A stretch of 64,000 bases of DNA from Hysterangium stoloniferum (GCA_015178975.1 WHVD01000208.1:62001-126000); one strand, 5' to 3'. Shown: positions 10,074 to 22,600, counted from the first letter of the stretch. Notes: generated by a model from the sequence alone, not told the origin. A program made the numbers and translations.

Positions 10074-11404
10074 TGTGAAGGATAGGTCACATAGGAGGCG
10101 CGACTAAAGGCTTTAAGCCTTAGACCTTAAGCCGCTTTATAATGCTATTATTTCCTTTCTGTTTTATATTTTTATTTCTCTCTTTATCACTCATAAATAC
10201 GCTTTTTATTAGTTCGAGAGTCCATGTATGCTTGTGGGCGCTCTCACCCACAAGAAGTATGTGTATGTCACAGTAGTAGTCACACAATACAAACTCAGAC
10301 ACCTTTCAACCCCGACAACCATCACCTGCACACGCAAGTACTGGTTCGGGGTCTTGTCTAAAACAAACCTCTACTCTATTTCTCTTCATAGAATTACAGT
10401 AACTACACTTCGCACTGAAACAGTCGAAGTCAGTTACTATTATTCGACTTGACTTCAAACTCTTGCCTAGCGCGGTGAGAATATCCATTGTAACTCACTT
10501 TCTTAGGATATTCTATCTCTTTTGCGCAATATATACTTTCTCTTATCTACCCGGTCATCAGCCCAGCTAGCTACACAATCAAATCATACCGTAAGGTCAA
10601 TCCGCCCTTGTAATTATCTACTGATTGTACCTAAAATGTCGATCGTAATCTACATCTTAACTACTTGTAAAGGGTCGAGTAGTTTACCACTCAATGTACG
10701 ATTGTTATCAACTAACAATAGTACGAAATACAATCAACTAGTAGTTAAGATGTAGATTGTGATCGACCTTTAAGGTACGATCGGCAGATAATTACAAGGA
10801 CGGATCGACCTTACGGTACGATTCGATTGTTTAGCTAGTTGGGCTGAAGGCCGAATAGACAAGAGAAAGTACATAGTGCGCGAAAGAGAGAGAATATCCT
10901 AAGAAAGTTAGTTACGATGGATATTCTTACTGCACTAGTCAAGAGCTTGAAGTTGAGTCGAATAGTAATAACGGACTTCGACTGTTTCAGTATGAAGTGT
11001 AATTACTATAACTCAATGAAGAGAGATAAGTAGAAATTTGTTTTAGACAAGACCCCAAACCAGTACTTGCGTGTGCAGGTGATGGTTGTCCGGGTTGAAA
11101 AGTGTCTAAGTTTTAGTCATGTGACTACTACTGTGACATACACATACTTCTTGTGGGTGAGAGCACCCACAAGCATACATGGGCTCTCGAACTATAAAGT
11201 GTATTTATGAATGATAAAGAGAGAATAAAAAATATAAAACAAAATGAAATAATTGTATTATAAAGCGGCTTAAGGTCTAGGCTTAGAGCCTTTAGTCGCG
11301 CTTCCTATATGACCTATCCTTCACACTACTAGTCGATTGTATTTTGTACTATCGCTAGTCAATAACAATCATACATTGAGTGGTAAACTACTCGACCCTT
11401 TACA
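10074..11404. mobile_element. 1.33-kb palindromic (foldback) insertion, TG...CA, TSD CCTTG
   Basis: CCTTG at 10069-10073 is repeated at 11405-11409 and brackets a segment that starts TGTGAAGGATAGG and ends CCCTTTACA. The inside is a giant inverted repeat: 10074-10668 pairs with 10743-11320 at roughly 85-90% by eye, and the 75-bp loop (10669-10742, TGTAAAGGGTCGAG...) is itself repeated inverted at 11321-11404. The arms resemble parts of the LTR/leader upstream of the gypsy gag at 17.4-18 kb (TGTGGGCGC, AACTCAGACAC). It would fold into one long hairpin. No coding sequence. Confidence 0.85.
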
Positions 11405-11409
11405 CCTTG

Positions 11410-13246
11410 AGGAATGAACCAATGACTCACCTGAATTGACTTCCACACCCCTGAAAGAGTCGCACGAGCCCTACAGGATTGTACTATAGAACCGGAATCA
11501 GCTCAATTAGTACCAATCTATGTCAGAGATCTTATCGGTGACCAATGGATAGTCGAGGGAGTTGTCTTGCAGAATGATGATGGAAGTATACTAGCCGCTC
11601 CCACCACTGCTATCTCTAGGGAATGCACCACACTACCTCTCGCTAATCCCTCTCTGACACCAAGAATTATTAGGTGAGGGGAAACTGTTGGATTAATTCA
11701 CGATGTGAACAAATGGGCTCAGACACCTAGATTTTCAACCGAGAAGGAATCAATGCAGTCAATGGCAACCAAGATTGCTCACCTTGTAGAGAGCCTATCA
11801 AGAATAGAAGAGGAGCATGTCCTTAACCCTCAACCTTCTGGACAGTCCCCAGAACAGGACCTCACAGATGATTTCGACCCAGCAGGCCCTAAAACATCAG
11901 AGGTTGCCACCATGGAAACATTTCATTTGGAGGACCTACATAAGTTGGTTAACATAGGACCTGACATTCCTACTGATGTCTCCTCTCGCTTGGAGTCGGT
12001 CTTGACTAAGAATGTCCAAGCCTTTGGAGTAGATGGGCATTTAGGACAAGTAGATGTTAAAGTCAGTGTCCTGTTGAAAGAAGGCATGCAACCTATTTCA
12101 ATGCCAATGTTTCCAACTTCCCCAGCCAATAGGAAGGTCATTGATGAACAAATGGATACCTGGTTTCAACAGGGAGTAATTGAACCGTCCAAGAGTCCTT
12201 GGGGGGTGCCAGCCTTTGTCGTCTATTGCAATGGGAAACTGTGAGTGTTGATTGACTATAGGAAGTTGAACACCCTAACAGTTCCCGACGAATTCCCGTT
12301 GCCACACCAGTCTGAAATTATGCAAGTGCTTTCAGGATCCAACATCCTATCTTCCTTTGATGCATTAGCCAGCTTTACCCAACTCGAAATGTTAGAGGAA
12401 GACAAACCGAAGACTGCCTTCAGATCCCACTGAGGACTGTGGCAATTCAGGAGAATGCCCTTTGGACTCTGTAATGGACCCTCTATATTCCAGAGAGTTA
12501 TGCAAACTGTACTTGCACCTTACTTATGGATATTCTGCCTAGTTTATATTGACAGCATTGTGATCTTTTCTAAGACATGGGATGATCATTTAGAGCATTT
12601 AGACCAGGTCCTACAAGCTATAATTGCAGTGGGAATCGCCCTCTTGCCCAAAAAGTGCTACATTGGGTTTCACTCAATTCTATTACTAGGACATAAGGTG
12701 TCTAGACTCAGTTTTTCGACCCATCAAGAAAAGGTCACTGCCATACTAGAACTAGCTATGCCTACCAAGATAGCAGATCTTCAATGTTTCCTTGGGATGG
12801 TTCTGTACTTCTCCACTTACATACCATTTTATTCCTGGATGGTTGCTCTGCTCTTCAACCTCTTAAAGAAAGGAGTCCATTGGACTTGGGATTCCGAACA
12901 CACCTGAGCTTTTGAAGATATCAAAGTTGTGTTGAGCTCTGCTCCAGTGCTTGGACACCCCATGAGTGGCATGCCTTATTGGCTATACATGGATGCTTCA
13001 GACTTTGCATTGGGATGTTGTCTCCAACAAATACAGAAAATGATGCTCAAGGATCTAAAAGACACCAAAATCTATGCCCAAGCAAGATCAGCCTTTGATC
13101 AATCTCAAGATGTACCCATTTTCATCACTCATTATAAAACCAAGGAGCTGGAATTCACTTGGGCAGCGGAACAAAGCCATTTTTCTGATATCTGCGATAT
13201 CACATTAGAGGGATGTGCAAAGAGAAGTATTATCAACCACATCTGA
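11410..13246 (+). pseudogene. pol: reverse transcriptase/RNase H (gypsy copy 1)
   Basis: Connection domain (WIVEGVVLQNDDGSILAAPT at about 11540), then reverse transcriptase: MFPTSPANRKVIDEQMDTWF, the KSPWGVPAFVV motif, VLIDYRKLN, MPFGLCNGPSIFQRVMQ and the catalytic box VYIDS where YIDD is expected. RNase H begins at YWLYMDASDFALGC (about 12985). In-frame stops at 12242, 12431, 12905 and 13243 and the Asp-to-Ser change in the catalytic box make it non-functional. Confidence 0.85.
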
Positions 13247-13500
13247 CCCCTGCGTCTTGAGTTTCATGATTGTGTCGAGTCAGCTATAAAAAACAGGAAC
13301 CGGCAGCCCCCCATTGTGTACATAGCAACCTAGAGCTTAGTGGGACCAAGTATGTACAAATACAAATACCAATTTTACTGGCAATTAGTCCAAGAGTGGG
13401 TTTCCTGTTCAGTTTTTGGCTATTGTCGGAGCATGGCCTCACAATGGAACACCATACATGTACATTTCGTTCAGATTTGTTGATGTAAGAACCATTCGAA
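13247..13500 (+). other. Decayed tail of gypsy copy 1
   Basis: Short degraded stretch following RNase H; SRVSYKKQEPAAPH-like remnants only. No supported gene. Confidence 0.4.
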
Positions 13501-13886
13501 TCTGCTTCAGGTAGGTATTCCATGGACCTAATACTTCAACTCAGGAGTATTGAGGGCAACAACGAATGCAAGAAAAATTGTATGAAATGTTGTAATACAA
13601 AGCTATAACAAATGTACTCAGTCTCATAGTAAATGAGCACTATATTGTATGATTGCTAACCTATAACAAATGTATTAATAATAAGTCAGTATCAGTTATA
13701 GAACATCATTATCTAGAATATCTACTGACCTCAGTCTCGTAGTAAATGAGCACTGAGGGAAAACTTTTCCAACTCAGAAGTATAGTATATAGAACCTTTG
13801 ACATCGCATACCCATCTGGCAGTTGTGGACCATAGTGGACCTAAACACTGTCATGTGACACAGACACATCACACTAATATTCCAAC
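13500..13886 (-). mobile_element. Ty1/copia LTR (3' LTR, minus orientation; left end uncertain)
   Basis: Read on the minus strand it begins TGTTGGAATATTAGTGTG at 13886, a typical copia LTR start, just downstream of the copia RNase H end at 13895. It contains a direct repeat CTCAGTCTCRTAGTAAATGAGCAC at about 13619 and 13732. The other boundary could not be fixed. Confidence 0.55.
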
Positions 13887-13894
13887 ATGCTCAC

Positions 13895-14540
13895 TCACTG
13901 CGCATTCACAACGCTCGCAATCCTCTCCAAACCCATTCCGACAATCAATTTGTCTAACTTGACCTTTACCAATCCCTTGGTGAGTGCATCTGCGACTTGG
14001 TCATTTGTTGGAACATATGACAATTTGATTTCACCAGCTTCAACATGTTCGCGTATGAAGTGATAGCATACACCGATGTGTTTCATTCGACTATGCGATT
14101 CTGAGTTCTTTGCAAGGGCCATCACAGATTGGTTGTCCACATGAAGTGGTGTAGGTGAGTCCTGAGTAAACCCCAATTCTCCCATAAACATTCTAAACCA
14201 TATTGTTTCTTTTCCAGTGTGTGCCATTGCCATATATTCGGCTTCAGTGCTCGATTGAGCAGTTGAAGCCTGTTTTTTCGAACTCCAACTGATAGTGCCA
14301 CCTGCAAGCAAGAAAATTTACCCTGTAAGTGAACGTCGGTTGTTTTTGTCTGCTGCCCAATCTGCATCGACATAGCCACTGATTCTTGTGTTTCCAGATT
14401 TCTTGTAAACAATTTGTAAGTCTGAAGACCCTTTCAGGTATCTCAAGACTCGCTTTATTGCCTTTTGATGATCTTCACCAGGATTTGCACAATGTTGGCT
14501 GAGTACACCCACTGCAAAGGCAAGGTCTGGTCGTGACTCA
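13895..14540 (-). pseudogene. Ty1/copia reverse transcriptase C-terminus and RNase H
   Basis: SRPDLAFAVGVLSQ, YVDADWAADKNNRRSLTG, GGTISWSSKKQ, STEAEYMA and the VADALTKGLVKVKLD end are the diagnostic C-terminal motifs of copia pol. A TAA replaces the Tyr codon of the SLTGY motif near 14318. Only the last ~215 residues of pol are present; upstream it joins a gypsy gag in the same frame (see findings). Confidence 0.9.
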
Positions 14541-17403
14541 TCGCAAGGAATTAAGTCGGGTAATTGCCCTGGGTCGAAGGGGAAGCTCTCCTCCTCCGAT
14601 CCCTCTGACTCAGAGGGGTCTTCTATAATGTAGGTCTGACTTATTTCCTTAGATCGGTTCGCAAATGCGTCCTCGTCGACGATTTCCTCAATGGTGGGAG
14701 GTTCAGGTCGCGATAAAACTCTCGTCTCAGTCAGACCTTCACGGTTCTGACGATGAGCGTTTAGCCAGTCTCCTTTCTCGAGAAAATCATGGTCTGATAT
14801 AGAAACATAAACTTGCGACGTCTCGTTCTCATTCAAGGATGCTTTCACATCTGAAACGATGTTGTCCTCTGGCTGAGCAAGGTAGACAGAAATGAAAATC
14901 GATTCCTCATCAATGTTATGTACTTGTCCCTGTACACTTAATCCATAAACCGTTTCATAAGCCCTTTGATCCTCCGCCTCCTCCATTGGGTTCTGCGTGG
15001 AGCACTTGTTAATAGAGACATAGTGCGACATCCTGCCCGCATGGGGGCAATCGATCTTGAAATGCTCTAAACTCCCACAAATCCAACACTCCTTCGGAGG
15101 TTTGGCGATGCTTTTCTTGTCACTTTGTTCGAAAAAGAACTTGCCGTGTTTCTTACCCTGCTTAGCGTTCGATCTCCTAGGGACGGTTTTATCCTCGAGT
15201 TCGCCAAGGAGGACGTGACCTCGGTTAGTGGGGTCGATTCCTCCAGAGTGTTCTTCCTCATGCCAGGGATCCGACTCGTCTTGCTCAGTGATCATGACTC
15301 TAGGCTTTTGGAACCGATAATGCTCTCAATGTGTTTGAACCCAAGCGTTAATCAACGCCTCTTGTAAATTGTTCGCATAAGTCTGCAGGCTCATGATGTC
15401 GTCGATAGGTTGTCCCTGTAGAAGGTAAAGCCATTCCGTGGGCAATGTCAGGATGAGTCTGCGCGTTTCGTCCTTCCAATTTTGGTGAAACCCATACAAT
15501 AATCAATAGAGCTTGACTCTCCGCTGAATGTACTGAATGGGTGTCTCACGATTGTGGCTGATTTGCTGAAACTTCATGGCCTCCCATTCTAGAGCTAAAG
15601 ATTCATGCCAACGAGTTCCAAGTAATCCTTCTACGATACCCCAAAGAAATGATCCGTGAGATCAACTGAATTCAGTGCGATGTTCACGGTCTAGGGTGCT
15701 CCACCAGATCTTGGCATCGCCGGTGAGTCGTCTTGGCAGAGCAACTCCCAACAATGTGCTCATGGAGTCTGAGATCTCCAAGAGACTCATAATATCCATG
15801 ATGTAGTCCAACGCCTTGGATTGAGTCCCATCATATTCAGGAAGATCTGACCATTTTATCTTGATGTCATTGGTGTTAAGAGCGATCCTTTTATCCTTAG
15901 GTAAGTCATCGATAGGCGTGCTGGCTCGAGGCTGCATCGGAGTTTGAAAGGGAGAGTCATGTACTCTACCGTGGCGCCCCCCACGTCCCGAATGCCCTCC
16001 GTAGCTTGAGGCACTAGAACTCCCTGATGAATTACTAGGGGGTCCTCCTGATGGCAGAAAGGGGTTGGAGGAGATCGGCAGGGAATGGCGGGGTTCGACT
16101 GGATTCAGCAATCCTCGACCAGCAACCTGACCAGCTATACCCTCAGTGAATGCAGTAGAGAAAGACGGTCGACCCCTGTTGGCGACTGATCGATTCCTAG
16201 TCGTAGTTTGTTCCTCACCAATGTTAGAGTTACCAGGAATTCATTCGAACGCGACACGAGAGCAGTGAATTTCCTGATGGGAACAGGGCTAGGTTCCGTG
16301 GCGATTCCTCTCTCGATTTCGACCGTATTCAAAGGTCGACGAGGTTGAGGTTGATAGAGGGGGATGCATACCTCCATTCCCTTTTCCTGAAGACGTTCAG
16401 CAACCTGCATCCTCATGTCTGATGGGAAGTCTTGCAAAATAATGGGACGATTAAGCAAATGAAGGAAACGAGTGTCGGGAGACCCATTCAGGGTATGAAC
16501 AAACGAACTTGTTGTGGAGATGGGTGAATCAGGTACCTGGATGGAATCACCATAAGGGTAAAGCACCTTCAAAACCATCTTATTGAGTCTTCTCTGATTT
16601 CACCTTAACCGACCCCGTAAAGTAAAATACGCAAACGAAGAATTCTGAGTAATCCCGTTAAGAGACTCCTCCAGCATCCGGATGTATATATACTGGTAGT
16701 CGACTTTGGGGACGATGTGATCCCCACCAAGTAGGATGTGAAGGATTTGTAACGTGTCATCATGCGTGCGGAGCGCTTCGAGGAATGAAGAGAACACTTC
16801 TTGTTTAAGAACCGTCCTCCCTCCTTCCATAACAGAAGTAACTTCGCTCAACCATTCGGGGATCGAGTGAGTTAGATCCTCCAGGGTTCCAGGTTGCGTG
16901 AATAGATCTTGTGCCAATAAAATGGCCTGATAACGACCTAACCAGACTGCTACATTCGCCGGTAGAAGAGGGTAATCCGAATTATACTCCTCCATGAAGG
17001 GAGTAACCTGATCCGCAGGGATTCAATCGGCGTAGTATGCATCCCATTGTAAGTCAATGGGTTGAGCATAAATCATATGACCCCTGAAGAATTGCTTAAG
17101 AATGACCTGTCTAGGCGGGAACGAGAGAACGGGTTCAGAAGCACGGATAGTCTCGACGTTAGCTCCTGGAATGTTCAACTGCTCAGTCGGCAGACGTTCT
17201 TCTCGTGGACTTGGGGGGGCTTCCATTGACGGTCCTGCTGCTGCTCCGGGAGGACTCCCAGGAAGAACTGGTTTTTGAGAAGTCAACGAAGACTTCCTCA
17301 TGGTGACATTACGGGGTGGTTCCAGACTCGCAGGTCTTTGACGAGGTTTTGAATTACTCGGGGTCATCGAAGGTCTCAACGTTTGGTTCTTGCCAGTAGT
17401 CAT
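14540..17403 (-). pseudogene. Ty3/gypsy gag, copy 2 (minus strand), truncated before protease
   Basis: Starts MTTGKNQTLRPSM at 17403 and runs through the same blocks as copy 1: FPPRQVILKQFF, NVAVWLGRYQAIL, DFPSDMRMQV, a Ser/Gly-rich hinge, YDGTQSKALDYIMDI, and the zinc knuckle CWICGSLEHFKIDC (about 15050). Breaks occur near 16999-17022, 16580-16600, 16112-16135, 15470-15660 and 15300. It ends at LPDLIPCDE (about 14540) where copia sequence takes over. This copy keeps many CpG sites that are TpG or CpA in copy 1, so it is younger or better protected. Confidence 0.85.
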
Positions 17404-18140
17404 TTACGTGCTTAGAAGCTTATAGTCGTAAGATATCGTTTTTTCTTCGTAGGGAGAGTACGGTCCGGCTCAGATCACCACTGTGAAGAGTGGTAGAAGT
17501 TCTAACCGTTCTATATACAAAGAATATCGACCGTTTAGGTACGATACCACGATGTATTGACTGTCTAAGTCTAATACAAACCGAACGTGTATTGACTACG
17601 TAGTTCAATTACGGTAGAGAGAAGTAGCTATCTAAAGTAAGGTAGATAGCTAGAATGAATAGGTAGAATTGACTGTTAAGTGCGATTCTGGACGACTGCT
17701 CGAGTGCAAGTAGAGTAGTTAGAGAGTCGAATAATAGAGTAGCGTGGATGTAGTCCACGCGGGTTGAGATAAGGATTGAGTTTCAACTGGTACAGTTTGA
17801 AACTCAGATTGAATGAGTAGCTAAAGCCCATCTGTGACGGTCGAGACGATACACCAATCACAACTTACAGGACACTAACAGGTGTCTGGGTAAGTCGTGG
17901 TTGCGGTGTAAAAGTGTCTGAGTTCTAAACTACAGGCGCTAGAATACATAAGTCTGGCGTGTGTGCGCCCACAAGAGTCGATGTACTGCATACATAGGTC
18001 GTCAAACTAATTATAGATATAATAAAAGAGAGAAAATAGAAATAATAAAGGAGATATAGTAAGAGCTCATCCAACTATATTTCCTGAGTGTATTTCGCCA
18101 TACCTCTCACACAGACGGTTACTTTTTTTGTAATACAGTT
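17404..18140 (-). mobile_element. Probable 5' LTR/leader of gypsy copy 2
   Basis: Non-coding DNA upstream of the gag ATG. It shares blocks with the palindromic insertion at 10.1-11.4 kb and with 60.47-60.6 kb (GTGTCTGAGTTCTAA, GTGCGCCCACAAGAG). Two neat hairpins are visible: GAGTTTCAA/TTTGAAACTC near 17778-17804 and GCGTGGAT/GTCCACGC near 17740-17760. LTR ends could not be fixed. Confidence 0.5.
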
Positions 18141-18640
18141 GGACTCTAGCTGTTCAGTCAATACAACTGGCTCACCCAATATAATCCATTGATTGACTGG
18201 GTATTGGGCAGTATTAATTTCTGAATTCCGGACACTTCCATTCCTCCTGCAGCATCTAATCTTGCCAGAGCCTCTTTGGTCTCAATGGCATCTCAGGCTT
18301 CTACTGAAACCTCCAAACCTCTGAAAATCTTTTTCATCAATGCTGCAGCATTTATTAGCGTGAGTAAACTGGACAGATCACAGTGTTTTTCAATCAGCTT
18401 AAAAGTTGATGAAGCATCTGGATATTTTGCAATTCCAGAATTATCTGAGCTAAAAGCCAACCTGGAAGGAGTTCCTGAAAAATACCATGATTTTGCAGAT
18501 ATTTTCAGTAAGCAGAAGGCTGAAATGCTAAGGGTTGCAGAGGTACATAAGAGTTGCATCTGGCTGATAATGTCTTCAAGAGTATTAGGAGCAAAAAAGG
18601 GGCTTAAACATGAAAAAGGTAATTTAAGTCAATATTCAAA
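18140..18640 (+). pseudogene. Ty3/gypsy pol scrap (region before reverse transcriptase)
   Basis: An open stretch of 122 residues contains VPEKYHDFADIFSKQKAE, the block that precedes RT in fungal gypsy Pol, preceded by ELKANLEG. The Pro-rich LPPHRPYD-type continuation is lost. Different family from the two gag copies. Confidence 0.7.
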
Positions 18641-18644
18641 CTAA

Positions 18645-19607
18645 AGAACTATAGCATACATGATAGGGTTTTTATGCAAAGGTATAATAGATGATTGGAA
18701 GACCAATGAAGGAAGTGAGAAGTTGTGACAATCAAGGGAAGTGGGAAAAGGAACAAGGATCAAAATAAGACTAAATGTGATGAAACACAATTATTCTAAA
18801 GGTTGTGAGGTGGCAAATAAAGCATATATGTAGAATGGGTAATGGGAGAGCATTGGGACAGAGACAGGATGGGATAACATCTACAGAGAAACATGTGTCA
18901 GGACCCACAGGCAGTGACACCATGGTTGGGGATACTGATAGTAGGGTGCCAGAGGGTTAGGAGGGTAAAACCAAGTTGCAGGGGTCCAAAATGATAGGAT
19001 CCTAACAATACATACCTATCTCTGTTCATACTAATTTGATTTCTAATTCTGTACCTTCTGAGGATTGAATTACATATCTAAGCCTAAGCCTAACTAAGTT
19101 CAAGTACTAGCAAAATTACTTTTTTTTATTTTTTTTAAAAATGAATTTTGAAGCATTGTATGGCATGGAAATTGATGAATGATTTTGTGTAGAAATTTGA
19201 ACTTGTGCATACAGGTTATATTTTGTGCAAATGGATGGCCATACATACACATGGTAGAAAGACACCAAGTGACCTATTCTTCTAATATCCTAAATACACA
19301 GAATTACTTGACATAGTCCCAGTCTCGATAGATTAATGCAACACAGCAATCAATGGAAATGAATTTATACCACTTTAGGAACTTGCACCACCGCATCCGC
19401 CGCTAAATCGAACCCCACCCCACAGCTTGATTCTCACACATCCTTCAAAACTACTCGTAGAAACAATGACCTCTGACAAATTGAGACACTGATATCTTGA
19501 CACTTGAAGTTATCTGACTCCAAATAACCAAATCACCTGAAACAGGGTCACGTGGCCACGGTGGCTGACAAAACGACATTCTCTTGGTCACCCTTTCAAA
19601 CACAGAT
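18645..19607. other. Intergenic, nothing recognised
   Basis: AT-rich DNA without a supported gene; the last ~250 bp are the presumed promoter of the Rho GEF gene (C-rich CCGCATCCGCCGC at 19392). Confidence 0.4.
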
Positions 19608-22600
19608 ATGGACAATGGAAGATACCATATGCCAGGTGCGAAGCCACCCATTATGTCAGGATCTGCAGCGAATGCACCGGTTTACGCTCAACTAGGGTCT
19701 TCCCAAGATCGCCGACCACTTGTGCATTCTCAGTCGTCTCCTACACGGACAAGACCATCACAGAGAGGATATGTTGCTAGCCCAACGATGCCCGTGCCAG
19801 AGCCCTTTGATTCGTTACCACAGCGTTGGTATCCCACAGGGAGCCAACCTTCCAACGGCCGTCGGTATCCTACCCAGGCAACTAGTACGGATCGACCTAC
19901 AGAGACATGGCAATTTCCAGAACCCCAAGTAGCGCGCTCAACGTCTTATCGGCCCCCACCACGTTCGCCGATAACACTGCGGCCTCGTTCAAATTCAACC
20001 ACTGGTCATGCACGTCCTACATTGCAAATTCCTCAATCCCCAAACACACCTCTTAGACATAAATACTCTTATTCAGATGGCAATGGTCAGAATGGATGGC
20101 CGAATGACGACGAAATTGGGGACGCATTTGATGTGAGTAGAAATATATCATCGTGACAAGAACGGAAAGCCGCATTCTATTCGGCACTGGGAGGGATAAT
20201 TCTCTTGATCATCACCCTAGTCTCAAATACGCCTATCTATCCTTACGTTTCGTCCCGTCTTATGGTATCCAGACTAAGCGCATTCTGAACAGAGAAGTCC
20301 TAGCATCGCGCCAAGTCGCCTATCCGATGAAATCGCTCGTATCAAGTTAGACTTTTTCTAACTCTTCTCGATTACTCTTTTTTTAATGTGTTCGGATCTA
20401 CAGTTTGGATGGGAGAGCAGATGGTCAGGTATCCGCCGATGGACTGGACCGATTTCAAAAAGGCGAAGGCGATGACAATGATTGGGCATGGCATCTACTA
20501 GTTACCAAAGAAGCTCGAGAGTCTTTGCCACCAGCAGAAGTCATGCGACAAAGCTCAATATTTGATTTGATTAATGGTGAACGGAGCTATGTCAATGATA
20601 TGCGACTAGTACAGGAGGTGGGCAATGCCAAAGCCGTCATTTCTCGTAATTTGTTGAGGTTTTGTTAGGTGTTTGTGGCTGGGCTACGTCAAAAGAGTCC
20701 ACCTGTGATAAATCAAGGGAAACTCAATATTTTTATTAAGGAAGTATTTCATAATATGGAGCGAATTTATGCGTACCATCAACGTCTTCTCAAGGCCTTA
20801 TTCGAGCTGCAACAGGAGCAACATCCGATTATATTAAGTATAGGTGCTGTGGTTCTTGACAGTACGTCTCTCAGACATTTTCAATATAATTTTTCAACGT
20901 AAATCCCCAGCGGTCCTCAAATTCCGATCTGAGTATGAAGATTACATCAAAGTACGCTTTCATAATTATGTTAACATTGAGGATTGACCTTCCTCTCTAG
21001 CATTACCCCGTTGCGGAATCAGTCCACCGTCGCGAGCTCAAGTCCAACACTCGCTACCGTAAGTTTCTCGATGAATGCTCGCAAGACCCGCGCCTTGGCA
21101 AGCGTGATCTAATCACATTCATCTCTCGCCCTGTAACACGTCTTCCACGACTCGGCCTACAGCTCGCGGAAGTGCAGAAGAGGACTGCGAAGTTGGCGCA
21201 AGGGGACGGTGGTGGTGGTGGTGGTGGTGGTGGTGGTGGTAATAGTAATAGCCAGAAAGTGCAGGATCGTCACGATGAGCACCCTGATCTTGATACGATC
21301 CCTATTTTGGTTGAGGTACTGGATCAGTGAGTGTTTGCAACTACATACGTTTCTCGTCATCCTTCTTATGTGCGTCCAGATTCGTGAAGAGTACACAACC
21401 TGGTATCGCGGCCAGTGAAAACAAAGTTAAATTTTATGCTCTCTGCGAGAGTCTCGTTTTTCTGAGAGGAGAGATTATTGTTAGTCCTTGTTTTCCTTTC
21501 TTTGAACACTTGGTAGTAACAATATATTGTGTCTTGGTCGTAGGATATGGACTTGTATGCCGAAAGCAGAACTTTAGTATACTTGAACCCATTGGCACGA
21601 AAGCAACGGTCAGAAAACTGGAGCAGATGGACTGACTTTGACATTGCGCTCTTGGATAATTATCGTACATTCTATTCTATCCTCCACGTTCAATTCCGTG
21701 CCTAATTTATCATAGTTCTGATCACAAGACCGGATCCGCGATCGGGAGCTAAAGAAATCGTTTCCCGCGTAAGTATGCTCTCAAACACAATGTGTCAGAT
21801 CCACTCTTACCCTCAAGCTACCAGCCAATCCCCCTGGAATACCTCCGCCTCGGACCTTTTAACGGTCCCACCGACAGCCGTCGCGAGGAACGTCCCGAAG
21901 GTGGCGGTCTCTTTCAATCAATAATCAAACCGACTCGTCCCATGTTCCCACTCGTTATATACCACGCCTCGTCGCCTGCACGGCGTTATACTTTGTATGC
22001 GAGCTCGGAGGCCTTGCGGAAGAAGTGGAAGGAGGTCTTGAGCGACACGTTAGGGGTTAGGAAAGCAGTTATGGACGCTAATAAGGTGAACTGGAGCTAC
22101 CTGTCCCAACACGCGGATGTGCTGCTGATGATCTCCTCTGGTGTATAGTGGTTTGCGACTGATTCGATTGATGATGGGTCATTTAGATGGAGGACAGTGA
22201 ACGTTCCCTCGTCGTCTAGGGAGCTGTTTACCGGGAAGATTTCGAGCGCTACTGTTTTTTGTGCGTGACAGGCATTTCATTTCTACAGTTGTTAAAGTCT
22301 CCTTACACCAATGATCTACAGCGAGTGGAGGGAAAAACTTCACGGCTGTCGCCACCCCAATGGGGATATATGTTGATATCCGAGGACATGCCAGTCAGCC
22401 CCATTTCCAGTCAAAATTTATAATTTCTGTTAACATCACTTTAGAGTTCGTGAAAGTCTTAACCTACCCCAATGTCAGACATATGACCGCGTTGCCGGCA
22501 TGCAACAAGCTCATTATCCTGTACAATGATATGCTGCTAGCATACTCCTTCGATATTATTGCACGTGTCGCTCAGGAAAAAGCATCCGTTGATATACTCG

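Larger units (their letters stand above)
1..13500 (+). mobile_element. Decayed Ty3/gypsy retrotransposon, copy 1, split by nested insertions
   Basis: The gag-pro-pol of one Ty3/gypsy element can be followed through this stretch if the insertions at 270-4583, 5733-7329, 8311-9030 and 10074-11404 are removed: gag (1-269, 4584-5732, 7330-8310), protease region (9031-10073), reverse transcriptase and RNase H (11410-13246). At each insertion the reading continues on the far side; for example the gag residues GHMVY at 257-271 continue as AEPIDVKW at 4591. The protein is clearly related to the minus-strand gag at 14540-17403, which serves as a reference. Many frameshifts, internal stops and a lost YxDD catalytic residue show the element is dead. 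The 5' LTR lies outside the window; no 3' LTR of this copy is recognised before about 13.5 kb. Confidence 0.85.

Noticed and set aside
21157-21418. Poly-Val and poly-Thr ORFs at the GGT run
   Set aside because: Other-frame readings of the poly-Gly tract in the Rho GEF.
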